Origin: Erythrobacteraceae bacterium
GTDB taxonomy: Bacteria > Pseudomonadota > Alphaproteobacteria > Sphingomonadales > Sphingomonadaceae
DNA: 49,676 nucleotides
NCBI GenBank assembly: GCA_002706445.1
Contig: PALE01000035.1
Span: forward strand, 1-49,676
Direction: 5' to 3'
Part shown: piece after piece, positions 25,509 through 34,146 of the stretch
Numbering within the stretch: the first letter of the stretch is position 1
Layout of the letters: every line of letters begins with the position of its first letter
Program-made: the position numbers and the translations under genes
The notes under the pieces: generated by a model
Told to the model about the DNA's origin: nothing
Seen by the model: only the letters and a program-made list of their open reading frames with translations
Databases searched by the model: none

Positions 25509-27047
25509 TTGGCCAATCCGAGCAAACCGCTGCGCCTAACACCGATAGGCCTTGTTCTGGTGCCGCTCGCGACACTCAGCCTTGTCTTCGCCCTGATTGC
25601 GATGGTTGTTTTTGTCAGCGACACAATCACCATCGTTTCCCCCTATTCGCTGCTGATTGCAGGCGCGCTCGCTTACGCAGCCACGATCTTCCTTCTGAGC
25701 CGCAACGGCTATGCCAATGTCCGCGAGCTCGAAGTTCTGGGTGAAACCGATACGCTCAGCCAGCTCCCCAACCGCCGTGCGCTTCATCGCGATATCGAGC
25801 GGCTTTCGGGCAGCAATGAAGAAATCGCAATCGCGCTGATCGATCTCGATGCCTTCAAGCAGGTCAACGATCACTACGGCCACGCCATTGGCGATCGTCT
25901 GATTCAGGAATGCGCCTCGCTGCTCGAAGACATCTGCGGCGACGAAGCGCAATGCTATCGCCTCGGCGGAGACGAGTTTGCAGCCGTTATGCATGGCCGT
26001 GTTGCGGGCACCATTCTCGAAGGCATGTGCCGTTCCCTGATCGACCTGCTGCAATATCCGGTCGAAGTCGGCGAACGCGATATCACGATCGGGGCCAGCA
26101 TCGGCCTTGCCCGTAGCACCGGGCAGGAACGTCTGCCCTCTTCCGAAATGCTGCGCCGCGCCGATGTCGCGATGTATATGTCGAAACGCGGCGGCAAGAT
26201 GCGCTGCACGTGGTTCAACGAGGGCTTCGATCAACGCCGCGAGGCGGTGCGCGAGTTGGAAGACGAAATGCGCGCCGGGCTTACCCAAGGCGAATTCGAG
26301 CTTGCCTATCAGCCGCTGGTCGATGCCGAAAAGGCGCAGATCGTCGCGGTCGAGGCGCTGCTGCGCTGGAACCGCCGCGACGGGCGCAATATCGGCCCCA
26401 ATGTCTTCATCCCGGTGGCCGAGGATTCGGGTATTATCAATCCGATCGGCCTATGGGTGCTGCGCGAAGCGATGACCAATGCACGCCGCTGGCAGGGCAT
26501 TACGCTGTCGGTAAACCTTTCGGCGGCGCAGCTGCGCAATCCCGAATTCCCGATCAAGCTTGGCGAAATCCTCGAGGACACGCAGTTCCCGCCCGAGCTG
26601 CTGGAGCTTGAGGTGACCGAAACCTGCCTTGTGCTCGATCCTGTTGTTGCCGAACGCAGCCTCGATGTGATCCGCAAGTTCGGAGTGAAGATTTCGCTCG
26701 ACGATTTCGGAACGGGTTACGCTTCGATCGGTTTCCTGCGCCAGTTCCGCTTTGAAAAGCTCAAGTTGGACCGCAGCCTTGTCGTTCAGGCCGGCGAGGA
26801 TGACGGCAGCCGTGCGATGATGCTTTCGAGCATCGCGGTTGCCCGGGCGCTCAAGATGGGTGTCACCGCAGAAGGCGTTGAAACCGAGGCGCAGGCCGAC
26901 ATGGTACGGCTTGCCGGGGCGGATCAGATTCAGGGGTGGCTCTATTACAAGGCTCTGCCCGCTGCAGAAATCGACGATCTCATCAAGGCGCAGAACGAAG
27001 CGACCGTAACCGCTGCGCAAAGCGCAAACGGGGGCTACGCGGCATGA
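25509..27047 (+). CDS. Bifunctional GGDEF-EAL c-di-GMP enzyme, membrane-anchored
   Basis: The 512-residue protein has two N-terminal transmembrane helices (about 14-38 and 43-62) with no sensory domain. A GGDEF cyclase domain carries an intact RLGGDEF motif at about 150-156. An EAL phosphodiesterase domain has EALLRW near 281, later EVTETC, the DDFGTGYAS loop and AEGVET. Both active sites look intact, so it may make or break c-di-GMP. I choose a TTG start: AGGGGA (25497-25502) is six bases upstream, whereas the earlier in-frame ATG (25479) lacks a good site. The preceding che genes suggest chemosensory control. Confidence 0.88.
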   Translation: MANPSKPLRLTPIGLVLVPLATLSLVFALIAMVVFVSDTITIVSPYSLLIAGALAYAATIFLLSRNGYANVRELEVLGETDTLSQLPNRRALHRDIERLSGSNEEIAIALIDLDAFKQVNDHYGHAIGDRLIQECASLLEDICGDEAQCYRLGGDEFAAVMHGRVAGTILEGMCRSLIDLLQYPVEVGERDITIGASIGLARSTGQERLPSSEMLRRADVAMYMSKRGGKMRCTWFNEGFDQRREAVRELEDEMRAGLTQGEFELAYQPLVDAEKAQIVAVEALLRWNRRDGRNIGPNVFIPVAEDSGIINPIGLWVLREAMTNARRWQGITLSVNLSAAQLRNPEFPIKLGEILEDTQFPPELLELEVTETCLVLDPVVAERSLDVIRKFGVKISLDDFGTGYASIGFLRQFRFEKLKLDRSLVVQAGEDDGSRAMMLSSIAVARALKMGVTAEGVETEAQADMVRLAGADQIQGWLYYKALPAAEIDDLIKAQNEATVTAAQSANGGYAA

Positions 27048-28507
27048 GCAAGTTCGAGCCCGCTTCGACCGACGGCTTTGCAACGGCAGAAGGCGCGGAC
27101 ATCGCAACGATGGCGCCCAGCGAGAACGCGTTCCGCTTCGACGAAACCGTTGATCCGGCAACCGAGTGGTTCAGCAAGCGCAGCACCGGAACCAAATTGT
27201 TCCTGACCGTGGGCGTGCCTTTGATTCTGGTGCTACAGACCGCAGGTTTCGCGTTCTTTGGCCTGGGTTTCATATCCGAAGAATTGACAGCAGGCGATCA
27301 GTCGGCGCTCGACGCCGCTGCCGTGGCGGTCGATGTTGTTCGCTATGCCATGATCGGCGCGGTGCTGATCGGGACCGTGTTCGCCCTTTTGATGTTCAAC
27401 ACGCTGAAGAAAGACATTGTGCGAACCTCGCGCAATATCGCCGACAGTATGCGCCGGATTTCGGAGGGGCAGCATGATCTTGTCGTGCCCTATCAGGACC
27501 GCAACGACGAATATGGCGAGATGGCGGTCGAAATCGAACGCATCCGCCACTCGAGCATCAAGCTCAAAACGCTCAGCATGGACCGCGCAGCGCGCGCCAG
27601 TGCCGAACTCGAAGAACAAACCCGGTTGCAATTGCAGCAGGAAGAGGCGCGGACCGAACGCCAGAACGCGCTGCGAGGGATTGCCGACCAGTTCGAACGC
27701 ACCGTTGGTGAAGTCGTCAGCGGGGGCGCCAGCGCATCCACCCAGCTACAGGCTACTTCGACCATGATGGCCGCGAGCGCCGAACAGGCATCTGTTCGCA
27801 CCGGCGAAGTGGCTAGCGCGATGGAAGAGGCCAATGCCGGCGCAACTGCCGCAGCGGCAGCGTCCGATGAATTCGCGATGTCGATCGGCGAGATCAGCCG
27901 TCAGGCGGCCTCTTCGGCCGAAATGGCGCGCAAGGCTACGGTCTCTGCGAGCGAGGCCGACAGCACGATTTCCGCGCTTGCCGATAGCGCCGAACAGGTG
28001 GGCCAGATCGTCCAGCTGATCCAGTCGATAGCCCAGCGCACCAATCTACTCGCCCTGAACGCCTCGATTGAGGCGGCACGCGGCGGAGAAGCGGGGCGCG
28101 GCTTTGCCGTGGTCGCCAGCGAGGTGAAGGAACTCGCCATGCAGACCAGTCGCGCGACCGAGCAGGTCGCCGATCAAATCCGCACCATGCAGGATACAAC
28201 CGGTGCGAGTGTGAAAGCGTTGCGTTCGATAGCGAGCGAAGTGTCGCAGCTGGAAAGCACCGCTGTTTCCATCGCCAGCGCAGTCGATCAGCAGTCGGTG
28301 GCGGGGCAAGATCTTGCCCGCAGCATCGACCTTGCCGCACGCGGGACCGAGCAAGTCTCGGGTCATATCAAGGAAGTGCGCGAGTTGTCGGTTTCCACCG
28401 GCTCAGCAGCCAGCCAAGTCCTTTCGAGTGCGACCGCACTGGAACAACAGGCTTCTACGCTTCGCGCGCAGGTCGACAGCTTCCTGCACCAAGTGCGCGA
28501 AGGCTAA
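27044..28507 (+). CDS. Methyl-accepting chemotaxis protein with minimal periplasmic loop
   Basis: The 487-residue transducer has a cytoplasmic N-terminus of about 45 residues, two transmembrane helices (about 52-77 and 97-118) and only some 20 residues between them, so it lacks a ligand-binding domain. A HAMP-like segment follows (about 120-172). The signalling domain includes the conserved hairpin tip [16 protein letters not shown] and heptad-patterned adaptation helices. There is no C-terminal CheR-docking pentapeptide. Input may come from the membrane, the N-terminal tail or a partner. The ATG overlaps the stop of the GGDEF-EAL gene (ATGA), indicating translational coupling. Confidence 0.92.
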   Translation: MSKFEPASTDGFATAEGADIATMAPSENAFRFDETVDPATEWFSKRSTGTKLFLTVGVPLILVLQTAGFAFFGLGFISEELTAGDQSALDAAAVAVDVVRYAMIGAVLIGTVFALLMFNTLKKDIVRTSRNIADSMRRISEGQHDLVVPYQDRNDEYGEMAVEIERIRHSSIKLKTLSMDRAARASAELEEQTRLQLQQEEARTERQNALRGIADQFERTVGEVVSGGASASTQLQATSTMMAASAEQASVRTGEVASAMEEANAGATAAAAASDEFAMSIGEISRQAASSAEMARKATVSASEADSTISALADSAEQVGQIVQLIQSIAQRTNLLALNASIEAARGGEAGRGFAVVASEVKELAMQTSRATEQVADQIRTMQDTTGASVKALRSIASEVSQLESTAVSIASAVDQQSVAGQDLARSIDLAARGTEQVSGHIKEVRELSVSTGSAASQVLSSATALEQQASTLRAQVDSFLHQVREG

Positions 28508-29142
28508 AGCGAAAGCGCCTTCATCTCGGCCACTTCGCGGCAGAAGCGCTCAGTGGCGCACCCGGGGATGAGACGGCTGAATGCATCGGCAAGTTCGGCA
28601 TAATACCAAAGAGTGCCGTGCTTCTCACCGGTGAACCGGCTCCACACTTCCTCCCCTGACGCACGCAGATCCGTGTTGATCGCGGCAGCATTGTGCGTTT
28701 TGTCAGCGACACTCACCTCAAGTGAGGCCTGCGGCTTTTGTGAAAGGCCTGCAATGTAGCTTTCCTTGCGCTCTCTCCATTCGCGCTTCCTCTCGGTCGG
28801 AGTGAGCGCTGACGACTTGCTGTTTTCCAGATCGTCAGTGCAATCCAACACCATTGCCGCGACCCGCTCACCAAAACGGGCGCGTATCTCTCTCAGTTGC
28901 ACAAGACCGCCTTGATCCTCGACTGCATCATGCAGAAGCGCTGCGATCGCTTGATCTTCGTCAGCCCCGTTCTCGATCGCGATCGATGCCACGCCCAGGA
29001 GATGAGAGACGTAAGGGATCCGCGATCCTTTGCGGACTTGATCACGATGCGCGGCACTGGCGTAGGCAAGCGCCCCATCGAAACGTTCGGTCAGAAGGGG
29101 TTCGGCCGTATTCGTAGAGATATCCTCCTCTTGGCAATCCAA
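28504..29142 (-). CDS. Stand-alone HD-domain hydrolase, SpoT/MESH1-like
   Basis: The 212-residue protein resembles the hydrolase half of RelA/SpoT enzymes. It shows H47 (YVSHLLG), the HD pair and following acids in LLHDAVED (H71, D72, E75, D76), and D147 in VADKTHN. No synthetase or ACT/TGS domain is present. Such proteins can hydrolyse (p)ppGpp or related nucleotides; this activity is inferred. The frame opens with a TTG at 29142, but a strong AGGAGG lies inside it (29124-29129) with no standard start codon at the right distance, so the true N-terminus is uncertain. The stop overlaps the transducer stop. It stands at the left edge of the A/T-richer island. Confidence 0.75.
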   Translation of the reverse strand: MDCQEEDISTNTAEPLLTERFDGALAYASAAHRDQVRKGSRIPYVSHLLGVASIAIENGADEDQAIAALLHDAVEDQGGLVQLREIRARFGERVAAMVLDCTDDLENSKSSALTPTERKREWRERKESYIAGLSQKPQASLEVSVADKTHNAAAINTDLRASGEEVWSRFTGEKHGTLWYYAELADAFSRLIPGCATERFCREVAEMKALSL

Positions 29143-29211
29143 CAGATATTGCGCCCGGCAGCTAGGCTGCGGGCGTTCGTCTATGGATTGTGCTGTTGGG
29201 TTTCGATGAAA

Positions 29212-29249
29212 GGTGGTTGCGGGAGCTCACACCACGCGTAACTTACTAG
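29212..29249. repeat. tRNA-3'-end-like direct repeat, copy 1
   Basis: The first 12 bases, GGTGGTTGCGGG, are identical to copy 2, which starts 75 bases later; the next 26 bases are about two-thirds identical. The reverse complement ends CCCGCAACCA, the 3' end of initiator tRNA genes. The rest of the tRNA is not present. Confidence 0.5.
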
Positions 29250-29286
29250 CACCTTCACAGGGCCAAAAATTCGCTCAGCAATCAAC

Positions 29287-29324
29287 GGTGGTTGCGGGGG
29301 CACGCAGCATCCGCAACCTACGGG
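29287..29324. repeat. tRNA-3'-end-like direct repeat, copy 2
   Basis: GGTGGTTGCGGGGGC here is the better match to the reverse complement of an initiator-tRNA 3' terminus (GCCCCCGCAACCA). The similarity to a tRNA stops before the T-loop. Such fragments can be leftover attachment sites, but no integrase is seen. Confidence 0.5.
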
Positions 29325-29570
29325 TGGGGCCCCATGGGAAAGTGCCCAACAACTTCGAAAGCCAGCTTAGGATGTTGTCGGAGATCATGCCCGATATGTG
29401 GTCATTGTTCTCGACGAACGGGCAAACCTACCTGACACGGAGCGCATCTGTTGCCTAAGCTTTGAAAGCAATGAAGTGAATTCGGAGGTATGTGCATCGA
29501 GATTGATTGGCGCTCCAGATTGTCTCACTGCCATCGTGATGATATTGTAAAACCTCAGAAAGGCAGCGCG

Positions 29571-30041
29571 ATGGCCACCCATAACTTCGAAAGACTGAAG
29601 GCACATATTCTGCCGCTTTCCGTCGCAAATCGCTTTGATGCCGCGCGCCTCGAGTGGGATTTGGTCGGCGTCGAGATCAGCGACGAGTACGATAACTGCC
29701 CCTGTGGGCAGGACATCAAGGAACATTGCTACATCCGGAACCGATTGAACGGGAATGAAACCTACGTCGGGAATGTGTGCATCAACCGCTTCATGGAAAT
29801 CAGTACCGGCAATCTGTTTGATGGCCTCAAGCGCATCGCCAAAGATGACACGGCCAATCCGAACAAGGACCTTATCGAGCACGCGTACAGAATGGGTTAT
29901 CTGTTCGATGAGAAGGAATACAATTTCCTCAAACAAACAATGCTCTCGCGTAGTCTCTCAGAAAAGCAGATTGCGTGGAAGCGAAAGATCAATCGGCGCA
30001 TTCTTCAAAAAACGAAGGTGCAAAAGCGAACGCAGCGGTAG
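29571..30041 (+). CDS. Small Cys/His-rich protein of unknown function
   Basis: This 156-residue protein has a possible zinc site formed by CPCG (43-46), H52-C53 (EHCYIRN) and C70 (GNVCINRF), followed by a basic, helical C-terminal half (about 85-156, ending in a Lys/Arg-rich tail). I do not recognise a named family. The pattern of two short Cys knuckles plus basic tail suggests nucleic-acid binding. The ATG at 29571 follows AAAGG. It lies 252 bases before the Gabija-like pair in the same direction; whether it belongs to that module is open. Confidence 0.7.
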   Translation: MATHNFERLKAHILPLSVANRFDAARLEWDLVGVEISDEYDNCPCGQDIKEHCYIRNRLNGNETYVGNVCINRFMEISTGNLFDGLKRIAKDDTANPNKDLIEHAYRMGYLFDEKEYNFLKQTMLSRSLSEKQIAWKRKINRRILQKTKVQKRTQR

Positions 30042-30293
30042 CGGTTGATCCGCACAGCAACTCCTTCGTAAAGCTCTCGCAGCAGGGGGCCTTGAAAATC
30101 CACTTCTAGGCGCCCATGACCACCAGATCAACTTGCCAAAAACATAGAAACACTGTCATTGTTATCAAGTGAAGTAACGTCGATTTCTCATGAGATAACT
30201 TGGTAGTGTAATTAGTCGGCGCAACACCGATAAGATTGATCTAAATTATAGCCTCGGCAATAAGCCGGTTATATAATATTGAAAGAGCGCGCC
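30042..30293 (+). promoter_or_regulatory. A/T-rich upstream region of the Gabija-like operon
   Basis: The 252 bases contain no gene and should contain the promoter of the nuclease-helicase pair. It is conspicuously A/T-rich compared with the flanking core genome. A weak dyad (GTTATC at 30161-30166, GATAAC at 30194-30199) and a TATAAT at 30272-30277 are visible, but the latter is so close to the ribosome binding site that it is unlikely to be the -10 element. Confidence 0.35.
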
Positions 30294-32279
30294 ATGAAAA
30301 TTCATCGTGTCGAACTGTGCAATTTCCGGTGTTTTGGCGCCGCCCCCGAAACAATCAATTTCAATCCGACGGCGACCGCGCTGGTCGGCAACAATGGTTC
30401 GGGAAAAACGGCGATATTCCTAGCCCTTCAGCGTATGTTCGGAATTACCAACAGCCAACGCACGATAAGGAAGAGTGACTTTCACCTCGCGCCAGATGCA
30501 GCCGAGCTCGTCAATGGTGCGGAACTGCACATCGATTGTATATTGAGCTTTCCGGAGCTCGAGGTCGAGGAGGTCGAGGACGGGCAGGACAACCCGTTCA
30601 ATGTCATACCTGAGGTCTTCCAACATATGTGTGCGAGCGATGAAGATGCGCCGCTTTACGTGAGGATGCGACTTCAGGCGCGATGGCTCGAGGATGGAAC
30701 GCCCGAAGGCACCGTCGAACAGGACCTTAAATGGGTTACCACGTTGGACGAAGAATTCGTCTGGGATGACTGCAAGCGGGTGCAGGCAGCCGAGCGGAAT
30801 TTCATCCAATTCGTTTATGTTCCCGCAAACCGGAATGCGTCGGATCAGGTGACGGCACTTCTAAAGGGAAGGCTCTGGCGTGCCGCGAGATGGTCTCGGG
30901 ATTTGACTGATGCAGCAACAGTTGGAGCCGAGCGCGTCCAAGAGCAATTCGACGGTGAAGCACCTGCGACATTCGTATTAGAGCGCTTGCAGAAGCGCTG
31001 GGAAGAGGTTCACCAGGGCGATACCGATACGCAGCCTGAGTTCCGGTTGATCGAAACCCGTCTCGACGAATTGGTTAGGAGCGCCGAATTCGCCTTCGTT
31101 CCGGATGCAGCAGGTCAGCCTAGACGGCTCGAAGACCTCAGCGACGGCCAACGCTCACTGTTCCATATCGCGCTGACGGCTGCGACACTGGAAATGGAAC
31201 ATGATGCATTGGCCTTGCCTGCGCAGAACGAAGCCTTCGATCAGCAAAAACTTCGACGCACATATCTGACCATCCTCGGCATTGAGGAGCCCGAGAACTG
31301 CTTGTCGCCGTTTTTCCTTTCGAGAATCATGATCCAATGCAGAAACATCGGCGAAATGCCCAATGCGCAATCACTGGTGTCTAGCCACAGCGCGAGCATA
31401 CTCGCGCGCTTAGAACCGGAGGAAGTACGTTATCTTCGGCATGTCAACGAAACGAAGTGCAGCACCGTGAGAGAGCTGACACTTCCGCCCGAAGAAACGG
31501 ACGCACGTCGGTATGTCCGCCTTGCTGTGAAATCCTACCCAGAGATCTATTTTGCGCGGGCAGTTGTGTTGGCGGAAGGGGACTCCGAGCGCATTGTGCT
31601 GCCACGCCTCGCAGAGGCGATGGGTTTCCCGTTAGATCAGGCGTTCGTACCGATCGTGCCTTTGGGCGGACGGTTTGTTAGCCATTTTTGGCGTTTGCTG
31701 AATGACCTCGAAATTCCCGCTGTGACACTGCTCGATCTGGATGCCGGTCGGAAACACGGCGGTGCCAATGCCATCCGGTATGTTATCGAAGAACTAGGGC
31801 AACTTGGAAACGATCTATCCGCCAATCGATCGGTCGTGAACGGTGAGATTGATCTCGAAGAAAAAGATGAAATCGACGACCAAGAGCTAGTCGATCAAGA
31901 TCAGGCGCATCCTTGGCTCAAAGCGTTGAGGCGCGAGCGTGTCTTCTTTTCTAGTCCAATCGATCTGGATTTCGCGATGCTCTATGTTTTCGGCGAAACC
32001 TATCAGAAGGTACGACCTGGTGGTCGTGGCCCAAAGCTCGACGAAGCCTCTGTGGCGGCGAAAAAGCTCACGACCCTCAAGACGGATGGGAATCCCGAAC
32101 TCTTCGATGACCGGTACGACGACGCGTTCGCTTGGTATCCCTACCTGTTTCTCGGCCAGAGCAAGCCGGAGGCGCATTTGGCTGCACTCGCCGACCTTTC
32201 AGACGAAGAGCTTGAGGCCGACGCACCCGAAGAGCTGAAACGGCTGATCAGGAAAGTGCGGGCGCTGGTGCTAGAATAA
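30294..32279 (+). CDS. OLD-family ATPase/TOPRIM nuclease, GajA-like
   Basis: The 661-residue protein has an ABC-type ATPase split around an insertion: Walker A GNNGSGKT (32-39), signature LSDGQRS (282-288), Walker B ILGIEEPE (about 327-334) and a later SSHSAS His-loop. A C-terminal TOPRIM nuclease domain follows, with E428 (LAEGDSE) and the D481-L-D483 motif (TLLDLD). This is the architecture of class 2 OLD nucleases, represented by GajA of the Gabija anti-phage system. It is longer than the best-known GajA (just under 600). Start at the ATG 30294, six bases after GAAAGAG. Its stop overlaps the helicase start by one base (TAATG). Confidence 0.88.
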   Translation: MKIHRVELCNFRCFGAAPETINFNPTATALVGNNGSGKTAIFLALQRMFGITNSQRTIRKSDFHLAPDAAELVNGAELHIDCILSFPELEVEEVEDGQDNPFNVIPEVFQHMCASDEDAPLYVRMRLQARWLEDGTPEGTVEQDLKWVTTLDEEFVWDDCKRVQAAERNFIQFVYVPANRNASDQVTALLKGRLWRAARWSRDLTDAATVGAERVQEQFDGEAPATFVLERLQKRWEEVHQGDTDTQPEFRLIETRLDELVRSAEFAFVPDAAGQPRRLEDLSDGQRSLFHIALTAATLEMEHDALALPAQNEAFDQQKLRRTYLTILGIEEPENCLSPFFLSRIMIQCRNIGEMPNAQSLVSSHSASILARLEPEEVRYLRHVNETKCSTVRELTLPPEETDARRYVRLAVKSYPEIYFARAVVLAEGDSERIVLPRLAEAMGFPLDQAFVPIVPLGGRFVSHFWRLLNDLEIPAVTLLDLDAGRKHGGANAIRYVIEELGQLGNDLSANRSVVNGEIDLEEKDEIDDQELVDQDQAHPWLKALRRERVFFSSPIDLDFAMLYVFGETYQKVRPGGRGPKLDEASVAAKKLTTLKTDGNPELFDDRYDDAFAWYPYLFLGQSKPEAHLAALADLSDEELEADAPEELKRLIRKVRALVLE

Positions 32280-34135
32280 TGCTTATTCGACCAGAAGATT
32301 GGCGGCCGCAGGGCGTTGACGATCTCGAAGACCGAGCCTGGCAAGCGCTGAGAACTGTAGAGCGTAGTGTCTGCGTCACTGCCGGTGCGGGGGCGGGAAA
32401 GACGGAGTTCCTAGCTCAGAAGGCAACATATCTGCTTCAGACCGGCATATGCCCAGCACCCAAGCGAATTCTAGCCATCAGCTTTAAACGGGACGCGGCT
32501 CGAACTCTCGCGGATCGCGTAGCAAAACGCTGTCCCGCCGATCAGGGACGTCGGTTTGTTTCGATGACATTCGACGCATTTACGAAGAGTCTCGTCGATC
32601 AATTTCGCAACGCCTTGCCGGACCAATATCGTCCCCCGGCTGACTACCAGATAGCCTTCCCAAACAAGCGCATCCTTGATGATTTTCTACGGCGCGCCGA
32701 GGCTCCCCACGTTGCGTCGTCCAAACTCGAAAAGTGGATGTCAGCGCGACGCATCCTTGATGAGGAGCAGATAGTCGCGGCTGAAATTGATCGCATCCTC
32801 AATGCTTATTGGGATGATCAATACAATGGCGGCGCTCAGCCATTCCTGACATTTGCGATGATAAACAGGCTCGCTGAGTTTTTGCTGCGGACGAACCATC
32901 GGGTACGAGACTCACTGAGAGCAACTTACCCATTTATTTTTCTTGATGAATTTCAAGACACGACGAGCGCGCAATTCGAGATTGTAAACATGGCGTTTGA
33001 CCCGGACCGCGCTTCGCTCACCGCCGTGGGTGACGACAAGCAACGTATCATGGGCTGGGCGGGAGCGCTGACCAATGCATTCGAAGTCTTCCAGCAAAGG
33101 TACAACGCACTACCAGTTTCGCTCCTTATGAACTGGCGGTCGCATGATGACCTAGTCGAATTGCAGCACCGCATCGCAAGCCGCATTAACCCGCAGGTTG
33201 AAAGGGTTCAGGCGCGCGCAGCTAGGGCGGTTGATGGCGATGTTTGCGCAATCTGGGACTTTGCGGCGCAAGAAGACGAAGTAGTGACTATCGCGCGCTG
33301 GATTGCTGATGAAGTGGCCGCTGGCCGGATTGAGCCTCACGACGTAGCCATCCTCACGCGCAATTATGCTGACCGAGTGGAAGGCGAGCTGAACGAAGTC
33401 TTTAGCGACGCCGGGCTGATCATCCGGAATCTGGCGCGCAATGTCGGCGACATTTCAATTCAAGATTTGCTCTCCGAAGAATTGACCGAAATCCTACTTC
33501 CGTTCCTACGGCTCGGCAGTTCGAGGCGTAATCCGGAGGCTTGGGCGGCGGCGCAGGAAAATCTCGTTCGATTGGAAGCGTTAAGTGATGAGGATGAGTT
33601 GGGCCTGCAAAAGGCAGGACAGCGCACGGAAGCAATTGCGCGGACGATACGGCATTTCATGGACGCACATGATCCGGAGCCAGAGCAAGCAGTCGGGCTG
33701 GTATCAATGCTCATCGATGAGATCGGTGAAGCACGTATCCGGCAAACTTCTGCGTCTTATCAACGGCAAGTCGACTTTGACCGAGTACGTGAAGGCTTCG
33801 AGATGTTGCTCTCTGAAACACTTGAGCAGGCTGATGGGTGGGGGAGCGCGCTCGATCTCTTTGAAGGAAGGGCTCAGGTACCCATTATGACCATCCACAA
33901 GAGCAAGGGGATGGAATTCCACACCATGATCTTCTTCGGTCTTGATGCTCGAAGCTGGTGGAGTTTGACACCAGACAAGGACGAAGAACTCAATTCCTTT
34001 TTCGTGGCCTTCACACGGGCGAAGCAACGGGCATTCTTTTCGAGTTGCCGCGCTCGCGGTGGTCAAATCCGTTGGCTCGAAGAGTTGCTTGGGCCGCAGG
34101 TTCCAAGGGTGGCCGGTGTCCATGTAGTGGATTGA
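32279..34135 (+). CDS. UvrD/Rep-like SF1 helicase, GajB-like
   Basis: The 618-residue protein has the full set of SF1A helicase motifs: I (GAGAGKT, 36-42), Ia (ISFKRDAARTLADRV), II (LDEFQD, 222-227), III (VGDDKQRIMGWAGA), IV (LLMNWRSHDDL), V (IMTIHKSKGMEFH) and VI (VAFTRAKQR, 576-584). In Gabija, GajB is a helicase of this type that partners the OLD-type nuclease. This one is about 120 residues longer than the commonest GajB, with a larger region between motifs IV and V. The start overlaps the previous stop, so the pair is a coupled two-gene operon. Confidence 0.9.
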   Translation: MLIRPEDWRPQGVDDLEDRAWQALRTVERSVCVTAGAGAGKTEFLAQKATYLLQTGICPAPKRILAISFKRDAARTLADRVAKRCPADQGRRFVSMTFDAFTKSLVDQFRNALPDQYRPPADYQIAFPNKRILDDFLRRAEAPHVASSKLEKWMSARRILDEEQIVAAEIDRILNAYWDDQYNGGAQPFLTFAMINRLAEFLLRTNHRVRDSLRATYPFIFLDEFQDTTSAQFEIVNMAFDPDRASLTAVGDDKQRIMGWAGALTNAFEVFQQRYNALPVSLLMNWRSHDDLVELQHRIASRINPQVERVQARAARAVDGDVCAIWDFAAQEDEVVTIARWIADEVAAGRIEPHDVAILTRNYADRVEGELNEVFSDAGLIIRNLARNVGDISIQDLLSEELTEILLPFLRLGSSRRNPEAWAAAQENLVRLEALSDEDELGLQKAGQRTEAIARTIRHFMDAHDPEPEQAVGLVSMLIDEIGEARIRQTSASYQRQVDFDRVREGFEMLLSETLEQADGWGSALDLFEGRAQVPIMTIHKSKGMEFHTMIFFGLDARSWWSLTPDKDEELNSFFVAFTRAKQRAFFSSCRARGGQIRWLEELLGPQVPRVAGVHVVD

Positions 34136-34146
34136 CTGTGGTAGCC

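Larger units (their letters stand above)
29143..29570. other. Gene-poor stretch at the island's left edge
   Basis: There is no convincing gene in these 428 bases. It includes the upstream region of the HD hydrolase, two related tRNA-3'-end-like repeats (29212 and 29287), and the ribosome binding site (AAAGG) of the gene at 29571. One open frame spans the two repeats, but its translation simply repeats the VVAGA..RNL pattern and looks like decayed repetitive sequence. Confidence 0.5.

Noticed and set aside
29213..29458. Open frame covering the two tRNA-end-like repeats
   Set aside because: The translation only reflects the repeated DNA (VVAGA..RNL twice) and there is no ribosome binding site or family similarity.
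30272..30277. TATAAT just upstream of the Gabija-like operon
   Set aside because: A start point six to eight bases downstream would fall inside or after the ribosome binding site, and no -35 element is seen at 16-18 bases.
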